Assembly (NCBI RefSeq): GCF_008929045.1
Contig: NZ_VFAH01000001.1
Coordinates: 186,001 to 250,000, forward strand
Reading direction: 5' to 3'
Length of the DNA: 64,000 nt
Source: Noviherbaspirillum aerium
Lineage (GTDB): Bacteria; Pseudomonadota; Gammaproteobacteria; Burkholderiales; Burkholderiaceae_D
Under the pieces are notes generated by a model. The model searched no databases. It saw only the letters and a list, made by a program, of their open reading frames with translations, and was not told the origin of the DNA. A program made the position numbers and the translations under genes. Each line of letters begins with the position of its first letter. Positions within the stretch are counted from its first letter, which is position 1. Of the stretch, positions 43,130 to 52,118 are shown piece after piece.

Positions 43130-43284
43130 CCTTGCATAGATGAAAGTTTTTCACCTGTAATCAATTTGCATGGACAAATGTTCTAATCAGTGCAATTCGT
43201 AAAAAACTGTGCTACTTTGAAATACATAACATGCTGCACCAAAAAATAGCAGGCAGAGCAGACAAGGCTCCAGGAGACGACATC

Positions 43285-43479
43285 ATGGCAGAGCAAAACA
43301 AGGTTGCCCGCAGAACCTTCTTCGCGGGGCTTGGCCTGGCCGCAGCGGCCGGCATCGCCGCAAAATTTTCCCCCAAGACCGCCGTACCCGCCGCCGCAGA
43401 AGCGCCGGCGCAGCCGCAAGGCGACGGTTACCGTCTGACCGAACACGTCAAGAAGTATTACCGGACGACCACCCTCTAA
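43285..43479 (+). CDS. Formate dehydrogenase region Tat-target small protein
   Basis: A 64-residue protein with a twin-arginine signal (RRTFFAGLGLAAAAGI) and a short mature part ending HVKKYYRTTTL. This matches the small 'formate dehydrogenase region TAT target' family. CAGGAGAC precedes the ATG at 43285. Probably a small periplasmic partner of the enzyme. Confidence 0.85.
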   Translation: MAEQNKVARRTFFAGLGLAAAAGIAAKFSPKTAVPAAAEAPAQPQGDGYRLTEHVKKYYRTTTL

Positions 43480-43497
43480 CCCTTACGGGAGACGACC

Positions 43498-46461
43498 ATG
43501 CTGTTGACTCGCAAAGGCCAGTCAGGCCAGCGCTCGCCCAATCGATTCACGTCCAGCCTGTCCGAGAGCCTGTCGCGCGCGCTCCCGACGATGGACCGGC
43601 GCACCTTCCTCAAGCGTTCCGGCATCGGCATCGGTGCCGGCATTGCCGCTTCCCAGCTCAACCTGATCCAGAAGGCCAGGGCCGCCGACGGCGCCAAGCC
43701 CGCCGGCAACGGCAAGGTCGAGGTGCGGCGCACCGTCTGCACCCATTGCTCGGTCGGCTGCGCGGTCGACGCGGTGGTGGAGAACGGCGTCTGGGTACGC
43801 CAGGAACCGGTGTTCGATTCGCCCATCAACCTCGGCGCGCACTGCGCGAAAGGCGCGGCGCTGCGCGAGCACGGCCATGGCGAATACCGCCTGAAATACC
43901 CGATGAAGCTGGTCAACGGCAAGTACCAGCGCATCAGCTGGGACCAGGCGCTCAATGAAATCTCTGCCAGGATGCTCGACATCAGGAAGGCCAGCGGCCC
44001 CGATTCGGTGTTCTTCGTCGGCTCCTCCAAGCACAACAACGAGCAGTCGGCGCTGCTGCGCAAGTTCGTGTCCTTCTTCGGCACTAACAACACTGACCAC
44101 CAGGCCCGCATCTGCCATTCGACCACGGTCGCCGGCGTTGCCAACACCTGGGGCTACGGCGCGATGACCAACAGCTACAACGATATGCAGAACGCCAAGG
44201 CGGTCATGTATATCGGCTCCAACGCCGCCGAGGCGCATCCGGTGTCGATGCTGCACATGCTGCATGCGAAGGAAAACGGCACCAAGATGATCGTGGTCGA
44301 TCCGCGCTTCACCCGCACCGCGGCCAAGGCCGACCAGTACATCCGCATCCGTTCCGGCACCGACATTCCCTACCTGTACGGCATGCTGTACCACATCTTC
44401 AAGAACGGCTGGGAAGACAAGAAGTACATCAACGACCGTGTCTACGGCATGGACAAGATCCGCGAAGAGGTGATGACCTGGACGCCGGAACGCGTCGAGG
44501 AAGCCTGCGGCGTGACCGAAGCCGAGCTCTACAAGGCGGCCGAAACCATGGCCAAGAACCGTCCGTCCTCGCTGGTCTGGTGCATGGGTCAGACCCAGCA
44601 TTCGATCGGCAATGCGATGGTGCGCGCTTCCTGCCTGGTGCAGCTGGCGCTGGGCAACATCGGCGTCTCCGGCGGCGGCGCCAACATTTTCCGCGGCCAC
44701 GACAACGTGCAGGGCGCGACCGACGTCGGCCCCAATCCCGATTCCCTGCCCGGCTACTACGGCCTGGCCACCGGCTCCTGGAAGCACTGGGCGGCGGTGT
44801 GGGGCGTGGATTATGAATGGATCAAGAAGCAGTTCGTCTCGCAGGCGATGATGGAAAAGTCCGGCACCACCGTCTCGCGCTGGGTCGATGCGGTGCTGGA
44901 GAAGAACGAACTGATCGACCAGGACAACAACGTCAAGGCGATGGTGTTCTGGGGCCATGCGCCGAACTCGCAGACGCGCGGCCTGGACATGAAGAAGGCG
45001 CTCGACAAGCTCGACATGCTGGTGGTGATCGACCCCTATCCGTCGGCCACCGCGGCGATGGCGGCAATGAAGGTCGACGGCCAGGAACTCAATCCGAACC
45101 GCGCGGTGTACCTGCTGCCGGCGGCGACGCAGTTCGAGACCTCGGGCTCGGTGACGGCCTCGAACCGCTCGATCCAGTGGCGCGAGAAAGTGATCGAGCC
45201 GCTGTTCGAATCCCGCACCGACCACATGATCATGTATCAGCTGGCGGAAAAGCTCGGCTTCGGCAAGGAGCTGGTGGCGAAGATCAAGCTGGTGCCCGGC
45301 AAGGGCGGCATGATGGAACCGGAACCGGAAGACATGCTGCGCGAGATCAACCGCGGCACCTGGACCATCGGCTACACCGGCCAGTCGCCGGAGCGGCTCA
45401 AGGCGCACATGAAGAACATGCACCTGTTCGACGTGAAGACGCTGCGCTGCAAGGGCGGCAAGGATGCGGCCACCGGCTACGACATGACCGGCGATTACTT
45501 CGGTCTGCCATGGCCCTGCTACGGCACGCCGGAAATGAAGCATCCGGGCACCCACATCCTGTACAACACCAACCAGCATGTGATGGACGGCGGCGGCAAC
45601 TTCCGCGCCAATTTCGGCGTCGAGCGCGAAGGCGTCAACCTGCTGGCCGAGGACGGCTCGCATTCGGTGGGCGCCGACATCACCACCGGCTATCCGGAAT
45701 TCGACCATGTGCTGCTGAAGAAGCTGGGCTGGTGGGATGACCTGACCGACGCGGAGAAAAAGGCGGCCGAAGGCAAGAACTGGAAGACCGACCTGTCCGG
45801 CGGCATCCAGCGCGTCTGCATGAAGGTGCACGGCGTGCACCCGTTCGGCAATGCGAAGGCGCGCGCCGTGGTGTGGAACTTCCCGGATCCGGTGCCCAAG
45901 CACCGCGAGCCGCTGTACGGCACCCGCCCCGACCTGGTGGCCAAGTATCCGACGCACGACGACAAGATGGCCTTCTGGCGCCTGCCGACGCTGTACAAGT
46001 CGGTGCAGCAGAAGAACGTGGAAGCCAAGCTGTACGAGAAATTCCCGATCATCCTGACGTCGGGACGCCTGGTGGAATACGAGGGCGGCGGCGAGGAAAC
46101 CCGTTCCAATCCGTGGCTGGCCGAACTGCAGCAGGACAACTTCGTCGAGATCAATCCGAAGGCGGCGGCCGACCGCGGCATCCGCGACGGCGAATACGTG
46201 ATCGTATCGACGCCGACCGGCGCGCGCATCAAGGTCAAGGCGCTGGTGACGCAGCGCGTCGGAGCGGATACGGCCTTCATCCCGTTCCACTTCTCCGGCT
46301 GGTGGCAGGGCAAGGACATGCTCGAGTACTACCCGCAGGGCGCCGCCCCGGTGGTGCGCGGCGAAGCGGTCAATACCGCGACCACTTACGGCTACGACTC
46401 GGTGACCATGATGCAGGAAACCAAGACCACCATCTGCAATATCGAACGCTTTACTGCCTGA
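43498..46461 (+). CDS. fdhA: Formate dehydrogenase major (alpha) subunit, Cys type
   Basis: A 987-residue Mo/W-bis-MGD catalytic subunit that oxidises formate to CO2. A Tat signal (DRRTFLKRSG, about residues 33-42) directs the folded enzyme across the membrane. The 4Fe-4S ligands are in CTHCSVGC and HCAKG. The metal ligand is the Cys in ARICHSTTVAG, where other FDHs use selenocysteine. The C-terminal domain is the usual MGD-binding fold. It has a GGGAGACG ribosome site; an internal ATG at 43591 would still keep the Tat motif. First structural gene of fdhA-B-lipoprotein-C. Confidence 0.95.
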   Translation: MLLTRKGQSGQRSPNRFTSSLSESLSRALPTMDRRTFLKRSGIGIGAGIAASQLNLIQKARAADGAKPAGNGKVEVRRTVCTHCSVGCAVDAVVENGVWVRQEPVFDSPINLGAHCAKGAALREHGHGEYRLKYPMKLVNGKYQRISWDQALNEISARMLDIRKASGPDSVFFVGSSKHNNEQSALLRKFVSFFGTNNTDHQARICHSTTVAGVANTWGYGAMTNSYNDMQNAKAVMYIGSNAAEAHPVSMLHMLHAKENGTKMIVVDPRFTRTAAKADQYIRIRSGTDIPYLYGMLYHIFKNGWEDKKYINDRVYGMDKIREEVMTWTPERVEEACGVTEAELYKAAETMAKNRPSSLVWCMGQTQHSIGNAMVRASCLVQLALGNIGVSGGGANIFRGHDNVQGATDVGPNPDSLPGYYGLATGSWKHWAAVWGVDYEWIKKQFVSQAMMEKSGTTVSRWVDAVLEKNELIDQDNNVKAMVFWGHAPNSQTRGLDMKKALDKLDMLVVIDPYPSATAAMAAMKVDGQELNPNRAVYLLPAATQFETSGSVTASNRSIQWREKVIEPLFESRTDHMIMYQLAEKLGFGKELVAKIKLVPGKGGMMEPEPEDMLREINRGTWTIGYTGQSPERLKAHMKNMHLFDVKTLRCKGGKDAATGYDMTGDYFGLPWPCYGTPEMKHPGTHILYNTNQHVMDGGGNFRANFGVEREGVNLLAEDGSHSVGADITTGYPEFDHVLLKKLGWWDDLTDAEKKAAEGKNWKTDLSGGIQRVCMKVHGVHPFGNAKARAVVWNFPDPVPKHREPLYGTRPDLVAKYPTHDDKMAFWRLPTLYKSVQQKNVEAKLYEKFPIILTSGRLVEYEGGGEETRSNPWLAELQQDNFVEINPKAAADRGIRDGEYVIVSTPTGARIKVKALVTQRVGADTAFIPFHFSGWWQGKDMLEYYPQGAAPVVRGEAVNTATTYGYDSVTMMQETKTTICNIERFTA

Positions 46462-46473
46462 CGGAGAGACGAC

Positions 46474-47106
46474 ATGGCACGAATGAAATTCATCTGCGAC
46501 TCGGAGCGCTGCATCGAGTGCAACAGCTGCGTCACCGCCTGCAAGAACGAACATGAAGTTCCCTGGGGCGTGAACCGCCGCCGCGTGGTGACCGTCAACG
46601 ACGGCATCATCGGCCAGGAAAAATCGGTCTCGGTGGCCTGCATGCATTGCTCGGATGCGCCCTGCATGGCGGTCTGCCCGGTCGACTGCTTCTACCGCAC
46701 CGACGAAGGCGTGGTGCTGCACAACAAGGACACCTGCATCGGCTGCGGCTACTGCTCGTATGCCTGCCCGTTCGGCGCGCCGCAGTTCCCCTCCTCCGGC
46801 ACCTTCGGCCTGCGCGGCAAGATGGACAAGTGCACCTTCTGCGCCGGCGGTCCCGAGGAAAACGGCTCCAAGGCCGAGTTCGACAAGTACGGCCGCAACC
46901 GCCTGTCCGAAGGCAAGCTGCCGGCCTGCGCGGAAATGTGTTCGACCAAGGCACTGCTCGGCGGCGACGGCGACATGGTGGCCGACATCTTCCGCAACCG
47001 CGTCCTGCGGCGCGGCAAGGGCAGCGAAGTCTGGGGCTGGGGCACCGCCTACGGCAAGGCGCCCAACGGCGAAGTCAAACCTGTTGCGGAAGGGAAGAAG
47101 TCATGA
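46474..47106 (+). CDS. fdhB: Formate dehydrogenase iron-sulfur (beta) subunit
   Basis: A 210-residue electron-transfer subunit with four 4Fe-4S motifs, including CIECNSCVTACKNEH, CMHCSDAPCMAVCP and CIGCGYCSYACP. It lacks a signal peptide and would cross with FdhA. GGAGAGAC precedes the ATG. Its TGA overlaps the ATG of the lipoprotein gene by four bases. Confidence 0.94.
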   Translation: MARMKFICDSERCIECNSCVTACKNEHEVPWGVNRRRVVTVNDGIIGQEKSVSVACMHCSDAPCMAVCPVDCFYRTDEGVVLHNKDTCIGCGYCSYACPFGAPQFPSSGTFGLRGKMDKCTFCAGGPEENGSKAEFDKYGRNRLSEGKLPACAEMCSTKALLGGDGDMVADIFRNRVLRRGKGSEVWGWGTAYGKAPNGEVKPVAEGKKS

Positions 47107-47345
47107 TGCGCAATTTCGTCCTGATACCGGCCGCCTGCGCGGCACTGCTCGGCGGACTCGCCGGCTGCGGCGAACTCGACCAGAGCATGACGGCCGACAA
47201 TACCAACCGCAGCGACGTCGCGCCCTGGCAGGGAGCCAAGAACAGCTATGTGGCGCAGGGCTGGAAGGCCGGCGACAAGGCCAGCTGGGAAAAGCAGCTG
47301 CAGACGCGCGGCCAGGCCCAGAACGAATACCTGAAGTCCAACTAG
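47103..47345 (+). CDS. Small lipoprotein of the formate dehydrogenase locus
   Basis: An 80-residue protein with a lipoprotein signal (lipobox LAGC at about residue 22) and a mature part rich in Trp, Lys and Asn (APWQGAKNSYVAQGWKAGDK). It is coupled to fdhB by an ATGA overlap. Probably anchored in the envelope next to the enzyme; no function assigned. Confidence 0.75.
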   Translation: MMRNFVLIPAACAALLGGLAGCGELDQSMTADNTNRSDVAPWQGAKNSYVAQGWKAGDKASWEKQLQTRGQAQNEYLKSN

Positions 47346-47445
47346 CGTGCGGCGCCGGGCGGCGATGCCAGTCATTGCCGCGATCCGGTGTTTCGCCGCT
47401 GCGTAACACCTGCCGGCGTGAGCCTCGCGCAGAAGGGAAAACATC

Positions 47446-48597
47446 ATGAACAAATGGATAAGCGGTCTGGCCCTGTCGCTGATGCTCGGGGCCGGCATGG
47501 CGAACGCGCAGGATGCGAAGACGCCTGCCGCGGCTCCGGCCGCCACCCCCGCATCGACACCCGCTGGGCAGGCCCAGGCGCCGCTCAATGTTGAATCAAT
47601 CGACATTCTCAAGCAGAACCAGGCCGAACGCAGCCTGACGCAGCCCGGCAACAATGCGCCGACCTGGCGCATCGTCAAGGAAGGCACGAACAACTATTCC
47701 AGCCTGCCCGGCCCGGAAATGGGCGTGCTGATCCAGCCCAAGGCGCAGTTCCCCGGACAGGACCGCGCCACCACCGCCGGCGAAGCCTGGCGCCAGTACC
47801 GCAACGGGCCGCTGACCCAGATCGGCGGCTGGCTGCTGATCCTGGCGGTGCTCGCGCTGGCCGCGGTGTATTTCATCAAGGGCCCGATCAAACTGAAGGG
47901 CGCCCGCACCGGCCGCCTGATCGAGCGCTTCACCTCGCTGGAGCGCATTACCCACTGGACGGTGGCGATCACTTTCCTGACGCTGGCCATTTCCGGCGTC
48001 ATCATGCTGTTCGGCAAATACGTGCTGATGCCGGTGTTCGGCCACACGCTGTTCGGCTGGCTGGCCTATGCCTGCAAGAACATCCACAACTTCGTCGGCC
48101 CGCTGTTCTCGCTGTCGCTGATCGTGATGTTCGTCATCTTCGTCAAGGACAACCTGCCCAACAGTTCGGATGGCATATGGATCAGGCGCCTCGGCGGCGC
48201 CATCGGCGACGGCCATGTGAAGTCCGGCCGCTTCAATGCCGGCGAAAAGCTGTGGTTCTGGGGCGGCGTGACGCTGCTCGGTCTCATCGTCAGCGCTTCC
48301 GGCTTCGTGCTCGACATGCTGGTGCCGGGCCTGCTCTACACCCGCGGCACCATGCAAATCGCCAACGTGATCCACCTGGTGGCGGCGGTGCTGGTCTTCG
48401 CGATGTCGCTCGGCCATATCTACATGGGTTCGATCGGCACCGAGGGCGCCTATGAAGCGATGCGCCACGGCTATGTCGACGACACCTGGGCCAAGGAGCA
48501 TCATGAGCTGTGGTACGAGCAGGTACAGAACGGCGAAGTGCCGCGCGTGCGCTCGACTCCGCCTGCGGGCGATGGCGCACCGGTCAAGGCAGTTTAA
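47446..48597 (+). CDS. fdhC: Formate dehydrogenase gamma subunit (cytochrome b)
   Basis: A 383-residue membrane subunit that takes electrons from FdhB to quinone. A signal peptide (cleavage after ANAQD) and about 100 residues of periplasmic sequence precede four to five membrane helices. Haem b ligand His residues are in ERITHWTVAI, KNIHNFVGPL and VIHLVAAVLV. The N-terminal periplasmic extension is longer than in FdnI-type subunits. Confidence 0.92.
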   Translation: MNKWISGLALSLMLGAGMANAQDAKTPAAAPAATPASTPAGQAQAPLNVESIDILKQNQAERSLTQPGNNAPTWRIVKEGTNNYSSLPGPEMGVLIQPKAQFPGQDRATTAGEAWRQYRNGPLTQIGGWLLILAVLALAAVYFIKGPIKLKGARTGRLIERFTSLERITHWTVAITFLTLAISGVIMLFGKYVLMPVFGHTLFGWLAYACKNIHNFVGPLFSLSLIVMFVIFVKDNLPNSSDGIWIRRLGGAIGDGHVKSGRFNAGEKLWFWGGVTLLGLIVSASGFVLDMLVPGLLYTRGTMQIANVIHLVAAVLVFAMSLGHIYMGSIGTEGAYEAMRHGYVDDTWAKEHHELWYEQVQNGEVPRVRSTPPAGDGAPVKAV

Positions 48598-48609
48598 AGG
48601 AGGAATGCA

Positions 48610-49038
48610 ATGAAGAAAGTTCTATCGTTGATGGCAATGCTTGCCTTGATGACGGGTTCGGCCTACGCCAAGCTTCCCGCACCTTCGCCGGAAGCCAAGG
48701 CCGCCGCCGACGCCGCCAAGGACAAGGCGGCTTGGGGCGACAAGGTTGCAGCCTATAAACTGTGCCTGTCGCAGGACAAGACCGCCGCGTATTACCAGAA
48801 GAACAAGGAAGGCGCGAAGAAGCCGACCGTGGAAACCCCGGCCTGCGCCGACCCCGGCCCTTATGTTCCGCCGGTCGCCGCTGCGGCACCTGCACCCGCG
48901 GCAGGCGCGGCGGCAACGCCTGCATCGGCATCGGGGGCAGCACCGGCAGCAACACCGGCAGCAACCCCTGCGGCGCCGGCAGCAACGACGGCACCAGCAG
49001 CAGCATCGGCAACACCGGGCGCAACTGCCAAGAAGTAA
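48610..49038 (+). CDS. Secreted Ala/Pro-rich protein of the formate dehydrogenase locus
   Basis: A 142-residue protein with a signal peptide (cleavage after SAYA). Residues 20-85 form a charged domain with two Cys residues (YKLCLSQDK, TPACADPGPY), followed by a long Ala/Pro/Thr low-complexity tail. AAAGGAGG precedes the ATG. The gene sits between fdhC and fdhD. No function known. Confidence 0.72.
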   Translation: MKKVLSLMAMLALMTGSAYAKLPAPSPEAKAAADAAKDKAAWGDKVAAYKLCLSQDKTAAYYQKNKEGAKKPTVETPACADPGPYVPPVAAAAPAPAAGAAATPASASGAAPAATPAATPAAPAATTAPAAASATPGATAKK

Positions 49039-49090
49039 TCCGCGCTTCACTGATACACTGTTTGCTGTCCCAAGCAGAAAAGCCTCCCGC

Positions 49091-49933
49091 ATGCCACGCC
49101 GCCCTTACCTCACCAATGCCGCCGCCAATCTGACGCAGGAAGTCGAGGTGATGGACGAGCGCGGCAGGATTTCCACCATCTCCATTCCCGCCGAACGGCC
49201 GCTGACGGTCTATGTCGACAAGCGCGAGCTGGTCACGCTGATGACGCTGGGCGGCGCGCCGGAAGCGCTGACGCTCGGCTACCTGCGCAACCAGAGGCTG
49301 GTGCGTTCGGTGGAAGACATCGAATCGGTCACCGTCGACTGGGAAGTGGGCGCGGTTGCCGTGAAAACCTATACCGGCATCGCCGACATCGAGGAACGCA
49401 CGTCCAAGAAAGTCGTCACCACCGGCTGCGGCCAGGGTTCGGTGTTCGGCGGCCTGATGGATGAAGTCGACCAGATCAGCCTGCCGCCGGACGCAAGGCT
49501 GCGGCAGTCGACGCTGTACAAGATCGTCGACACCATCCGCACCCAGCAGTCCATCTACAAGCAGGCCGGTTCGGTGCACGGCTGCGCGCTGTTTTCCGGC
49601 GAAGGCGAACTGCTGTATTTCGTCGAGGACGTGGGCCGCCACAATGCGGTCGATTCCATCGCCGGCCGCATGTGGCTCGATGATGTCGGCGGCAACGACA
49701 AGGTGTTCTACACCACCGGCCGGCTGACGTCGGAAATGGTGATCAAGGGCGCGCAGATGGGCATGCCCTTCCTGCTGTCGCGCTCCGGCACCACGCAGAT
49801 GGGCCACATGGTGGCCGCCAAGCTCGGCATGTCGCTGCTGGCGCGCTGCACCGGCAAGCATTTCCTCGCGCTGACCGGGCGCGAACGGCTGATCATGGAG
49901 CCGCACCTGGCGGACGTATTGCGCATCGCCTGA
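49091..49933 (+). CDS. fdhD: Formate dehydrogenase accessory sulfurtransferase FdhD
   Basis: A 280-residue protein needed to sulfurate the Mo cofactor of formate dehydrogenase. Conserved stretches include LVTLMTLGGAPEALTLGYLRN, SGEGELLYFVEDVGRHNAVD and SRSGTTQMG. In place of the E. coli two-Cys loop, the sequence reads TTGCGQGSVFG with one Cys, as in other betaproteobacterial relatives. The start MPRRPYL was chosen from domain limits. Confidence 0.91.
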   Translation: MPRRPYLTNAAANLTQEVEVMDERGRISTISIPAERPLTVYVDKRELVTLMTLGGAPEALTLGYLRNQRLVRSVEDIESVTVDWEVGAVAVKTYTGIADIEERTSKKVVTTGCGQGSVFGGLMDEVDQISLPPDARLRQSTLYKIVDTIRTQQSIYKQAGSVHGCALFSGEGELLYFVEDVGRHNAVDSIAGRMWLDDVGGNDKVFYTTGRLTSEMVIKGAQMGMPFLLSRSGTTQMGHMVAAKLGMSLLARCTGKHFLALTGRERLIMEPHLADVLRIA

Positions 49934-49999
49934 TAGCTTAAGCGCCGCCGCTCTGGCAAACTTGCCCTATTCCGTCCCGGTCCATCCCTGCCGCACCCC

Positions 50000-50707
50000 A
50001 TGCATTTGCTCGACGCCATCCGCGATGCCTTCCTCCTGCTGCTCTCCGGCGATGCCGAGCTGTGGGGAATCATTTGGCTATCCATCAAGACCACCCTGCT
50101 TGCGCTGCTGATCGCCGCGCCGCTTGCGGTGCTGGCCGGCTACCTGATCGCCGCCCGCTCCTTCACCGGACGCCGCATCCTGATCTGGCTGGTGCAGGCG
50201 TCGATGTCGCTGCCCACCGTGCTGATCGGCCTGCTGCTGTATCTGTCGCTGTCGCGCCAGGGACCGCTGGGCGATTTCCGCTGGCTGTTTTCGCAATCCG
50301 CGATCGTGGCCGGCCAGGTGCTGATTTCCCTGCCGGTACTGACCGCCTTCACCTTGGCCGCCGTGCAGGCCGCCGACCTGCGGGTGGCGGAGACCGCCGT
50401 CACGCTCGGCGCCTCGCCATGGCGGGTGATGCGCACGGTGCTGCACGAGGTGCGCTACGGCGTGATGGCGGCGGTGATCAGCGGCTTCGGCCGCGTGATT
50501 TCGGAAGTCGGCTGCGCGATCATGGTCGGCGGCAACATCGCCGGCGAAACCCGCACCATCACCACCGCCATCGCGCTGCAGACCAGCAAGGGCGAGTTCG
50601 CGCAGGGCATCGCGCTCGGCATCGTGCTGGTGGCGATCGCGCTGGCGATCAATGCCGTCATGGTGGCGCTGCAGGGCGATCCGCGCTCGGCCCGGGGCGC
50701 GGCATGA
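50000..50707 (+). CDS. tupB: Tungstate/molybdate-type ABC transporter permease (TupB-like)
   Basis: A 235-residue permease with five to six membrane helices. QASMSLPTVLIGLLLYL and the cytoplasmic EAA loop (AAVQAADLRVAETAVTLGAS) match the TupB/WtpB group. It overlaps the ATPase gene by four bases. The usual tupA binding-protein gene is not adjacent. Linkage to formate dehydrogenase suggests supply of W or Mo. Confidence 0.84.
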   Translation: MHLLDAIRDAFLLLLSGDAELWGIIWLSIKTTLLALLIAAPLAVLAGYLIAARSFTGRRILIWLVQASMSLPTVLIGLLLYLSLSRQGPLGDFRWLFSQSAIVAGQVLISLPVLTAFTLAAVQAADLRVAETAVTLGASPWRVMRTVLHEVRYGVMAAVISGFGRVISEVGCAIMVGGNIAGETRTITTAIALQTSKGEFAQGIALGIVLVAIALAINAVMVALQGDPRSARGAA

Positions 50708-51378
50708 CGGCCCTGCTGGACATCGAGCGCTTGTGCAAGCGCTTCGGCGAACGCGAGCTGTTCAACATCGACCGGCTGCTCATCCACCAGGCCGCCGCCT
50801 ATGTGCTGACCGGGCTCAACGGCGCCGGAAAGAGCACGCTGCTGCGGGTGCTGGCCGGGCTGGAAGCCGCCGAAGCGCAGCGCGTGAGCTTCCTCGGGGA
50901 AGAGGTGCGCCTGTCGCCCTATTCCCGCGCAATGCGCGAAGCGGTGGTTTATGTGCACCAGCATCCGGTCATGTTTTCCACCAGCGTCGCGCACAACATC
51001 GCCTTCGGGCTGGAGGCGCGCGGCCTGCCGAGGCAAGACATTGCACGGCTGGTCGAGGAAGCGATGCGATGGGCCGGGGTCGAACATCTGCGAAACAGCA
51101 AGCCGCTGACCCTGTCCGGCGGCGAAAAGCAGCGTATCGCACTGGCGCGCGCCAAGGTGCTGTCGCCGAAACTGCTGCTGCTGGATGAGCCGACGTCCAA
51201 CCTCGACGGCGCCGCGCGGGAACAGGTGATCGCACTGATTCCGTCGCTGGTGCGCGGCGGCAGCAGCGTCATCATGGCCTGCCATGACCGCGACCTGATC
51301 GCGCTGCCCGGCGTGCAACGGCTGAAGCTGCGCGAAGGCCGGCTGCAGGCCCGGCAGCAACGCGTGCGCGCGGCGTGA
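50704..51378 (+). CDS. tupC: Tungstate/molybdate-type ABC transporter ATPase (TupC-like)
   Basis: A 224-residue ATPase with Walker A GLNGAGKSTLL, signature LSGGEKQRIALAR and Walker B LLLDEPTSNLD. It begins inside the stop of the permease gene (ATGA). Last gene of the formate dehydrogenase/metal supply run; the next gene is convergent. Confidence 0.86.
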   Translation: MTALLDIERLCKRFGERELFNIDRLLIHQAAAYVLTGLNGAGKSTLLRVLAGLEAAEAQRVSFLGEEVRLSPYSRAMREAVVYVHQHPVMFSTSVAHNIAFGLEARGLPRQDIARLVEEAMRWAGVEHLRNSKPLTLSGGEKQRIALARAKVLSPKLLLLDEPTSNLDGAAREQVIALIPSLVRGGSSVIMACHDRDLIALPGVQRLKLREGRLQARQQRVRAA

Positions 51379-51509
51379 TTTGCGCTTTGGAAAATTACTC
51401 GGTGGTGCAGGCCTGCTTGCCTGCGGCTGCTCCGGAAAAAAGCTGCCGGTGCCGGCACGGAGGCCTGCACACCCTTTGATGCCGAGTGTCTCCGGTCATC
51501 AAACCATTC

Positions 51510-51878
51510 TTACTGCTTCTTCTCGCCTGTGGTCTCGGGCACCGAATGATTGTTCACCTGCCCGGAATGCGGCAGCGTGGACTTTTCCTGTTCCTTGGTG
51601 AGCTGGGCCGGATTGGCCTGGGTCGGCGTATTGGCGCTGCCGCTGGTGCCAGTGCCCGCGCTCGCGCCTGATGCAGCAGCCTGCGGCGCGATCGTCGCAT
51701 CCGAAGCCGGCATCTGGTTGGGCGGCAGTGCGACCGACTGGCTGGCGCTGCTGGAAGAGGATGGCGTGATGGACGGTGCGCCGCTGGTGTCGGAAGTCTT
51801 GGGTTCCGGAGTTTTCTGACAGCCCGCGAGCAGCGCAAACGCCGCGCATGCGAGCAGGACACTGCTGGGTTTGTTCAT
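51510..51878 (-). CDS. Hypothetical lipoprotein
   Basis: A 122-residue protein with a lipobox (LLAGC, Cys near residue 20) and a low-complexity mature region rich in Ser, Ala, Thr, Pro and Gln, probably disordered. The start MNKPSSV creates the lipoprotein signal. No family recognised. Convergent with tupC; a long inverted repeat (51404-51414 with 471-480) lies in the gap. Confidence 0.68.
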   Translation of the reverse strand: MNKPSSVLLACAAFALLAGCQKTPEPKTSDTSGAPSITPSSSSSASQSVALPPNQMPASDATIAPQAAASGASAGTGTSGSANTPTQANPAQLTKEQEKSTLPHSGQVNNHSVPETTGEKKQ

Positions 51879-52118
51879 GATGACCTCGCTGGGAACGATA
51901 GGGGCGTCCGGCCGCCGCGAGCGCAGCGCCGGATAAAAAAACGACATTTATACGACACGGGCGTTGGCGTTGCGTTCTCGCGGTTTGCAGGCAGTACGAC
52001 CGGTATCAATATTTTGCCGTCCGTCGTCATCGTTTGATCGGGCTTATGTCGTTTTCTTGAATGCTCGCCTGGCCGGTTCAGGTTTCGCCGGGGAAAAATT
52101 ACAGCAGATATGCCGCAG

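Noticed and set aside
43522-46722. A 1066-codon minus-strand frame opposite fdhA and fdhB
   Set aside because: Codon bias in the GC-rich fdhA gene leaves the antisense frame open; no domain is recognisable and both fdh genes are certain.
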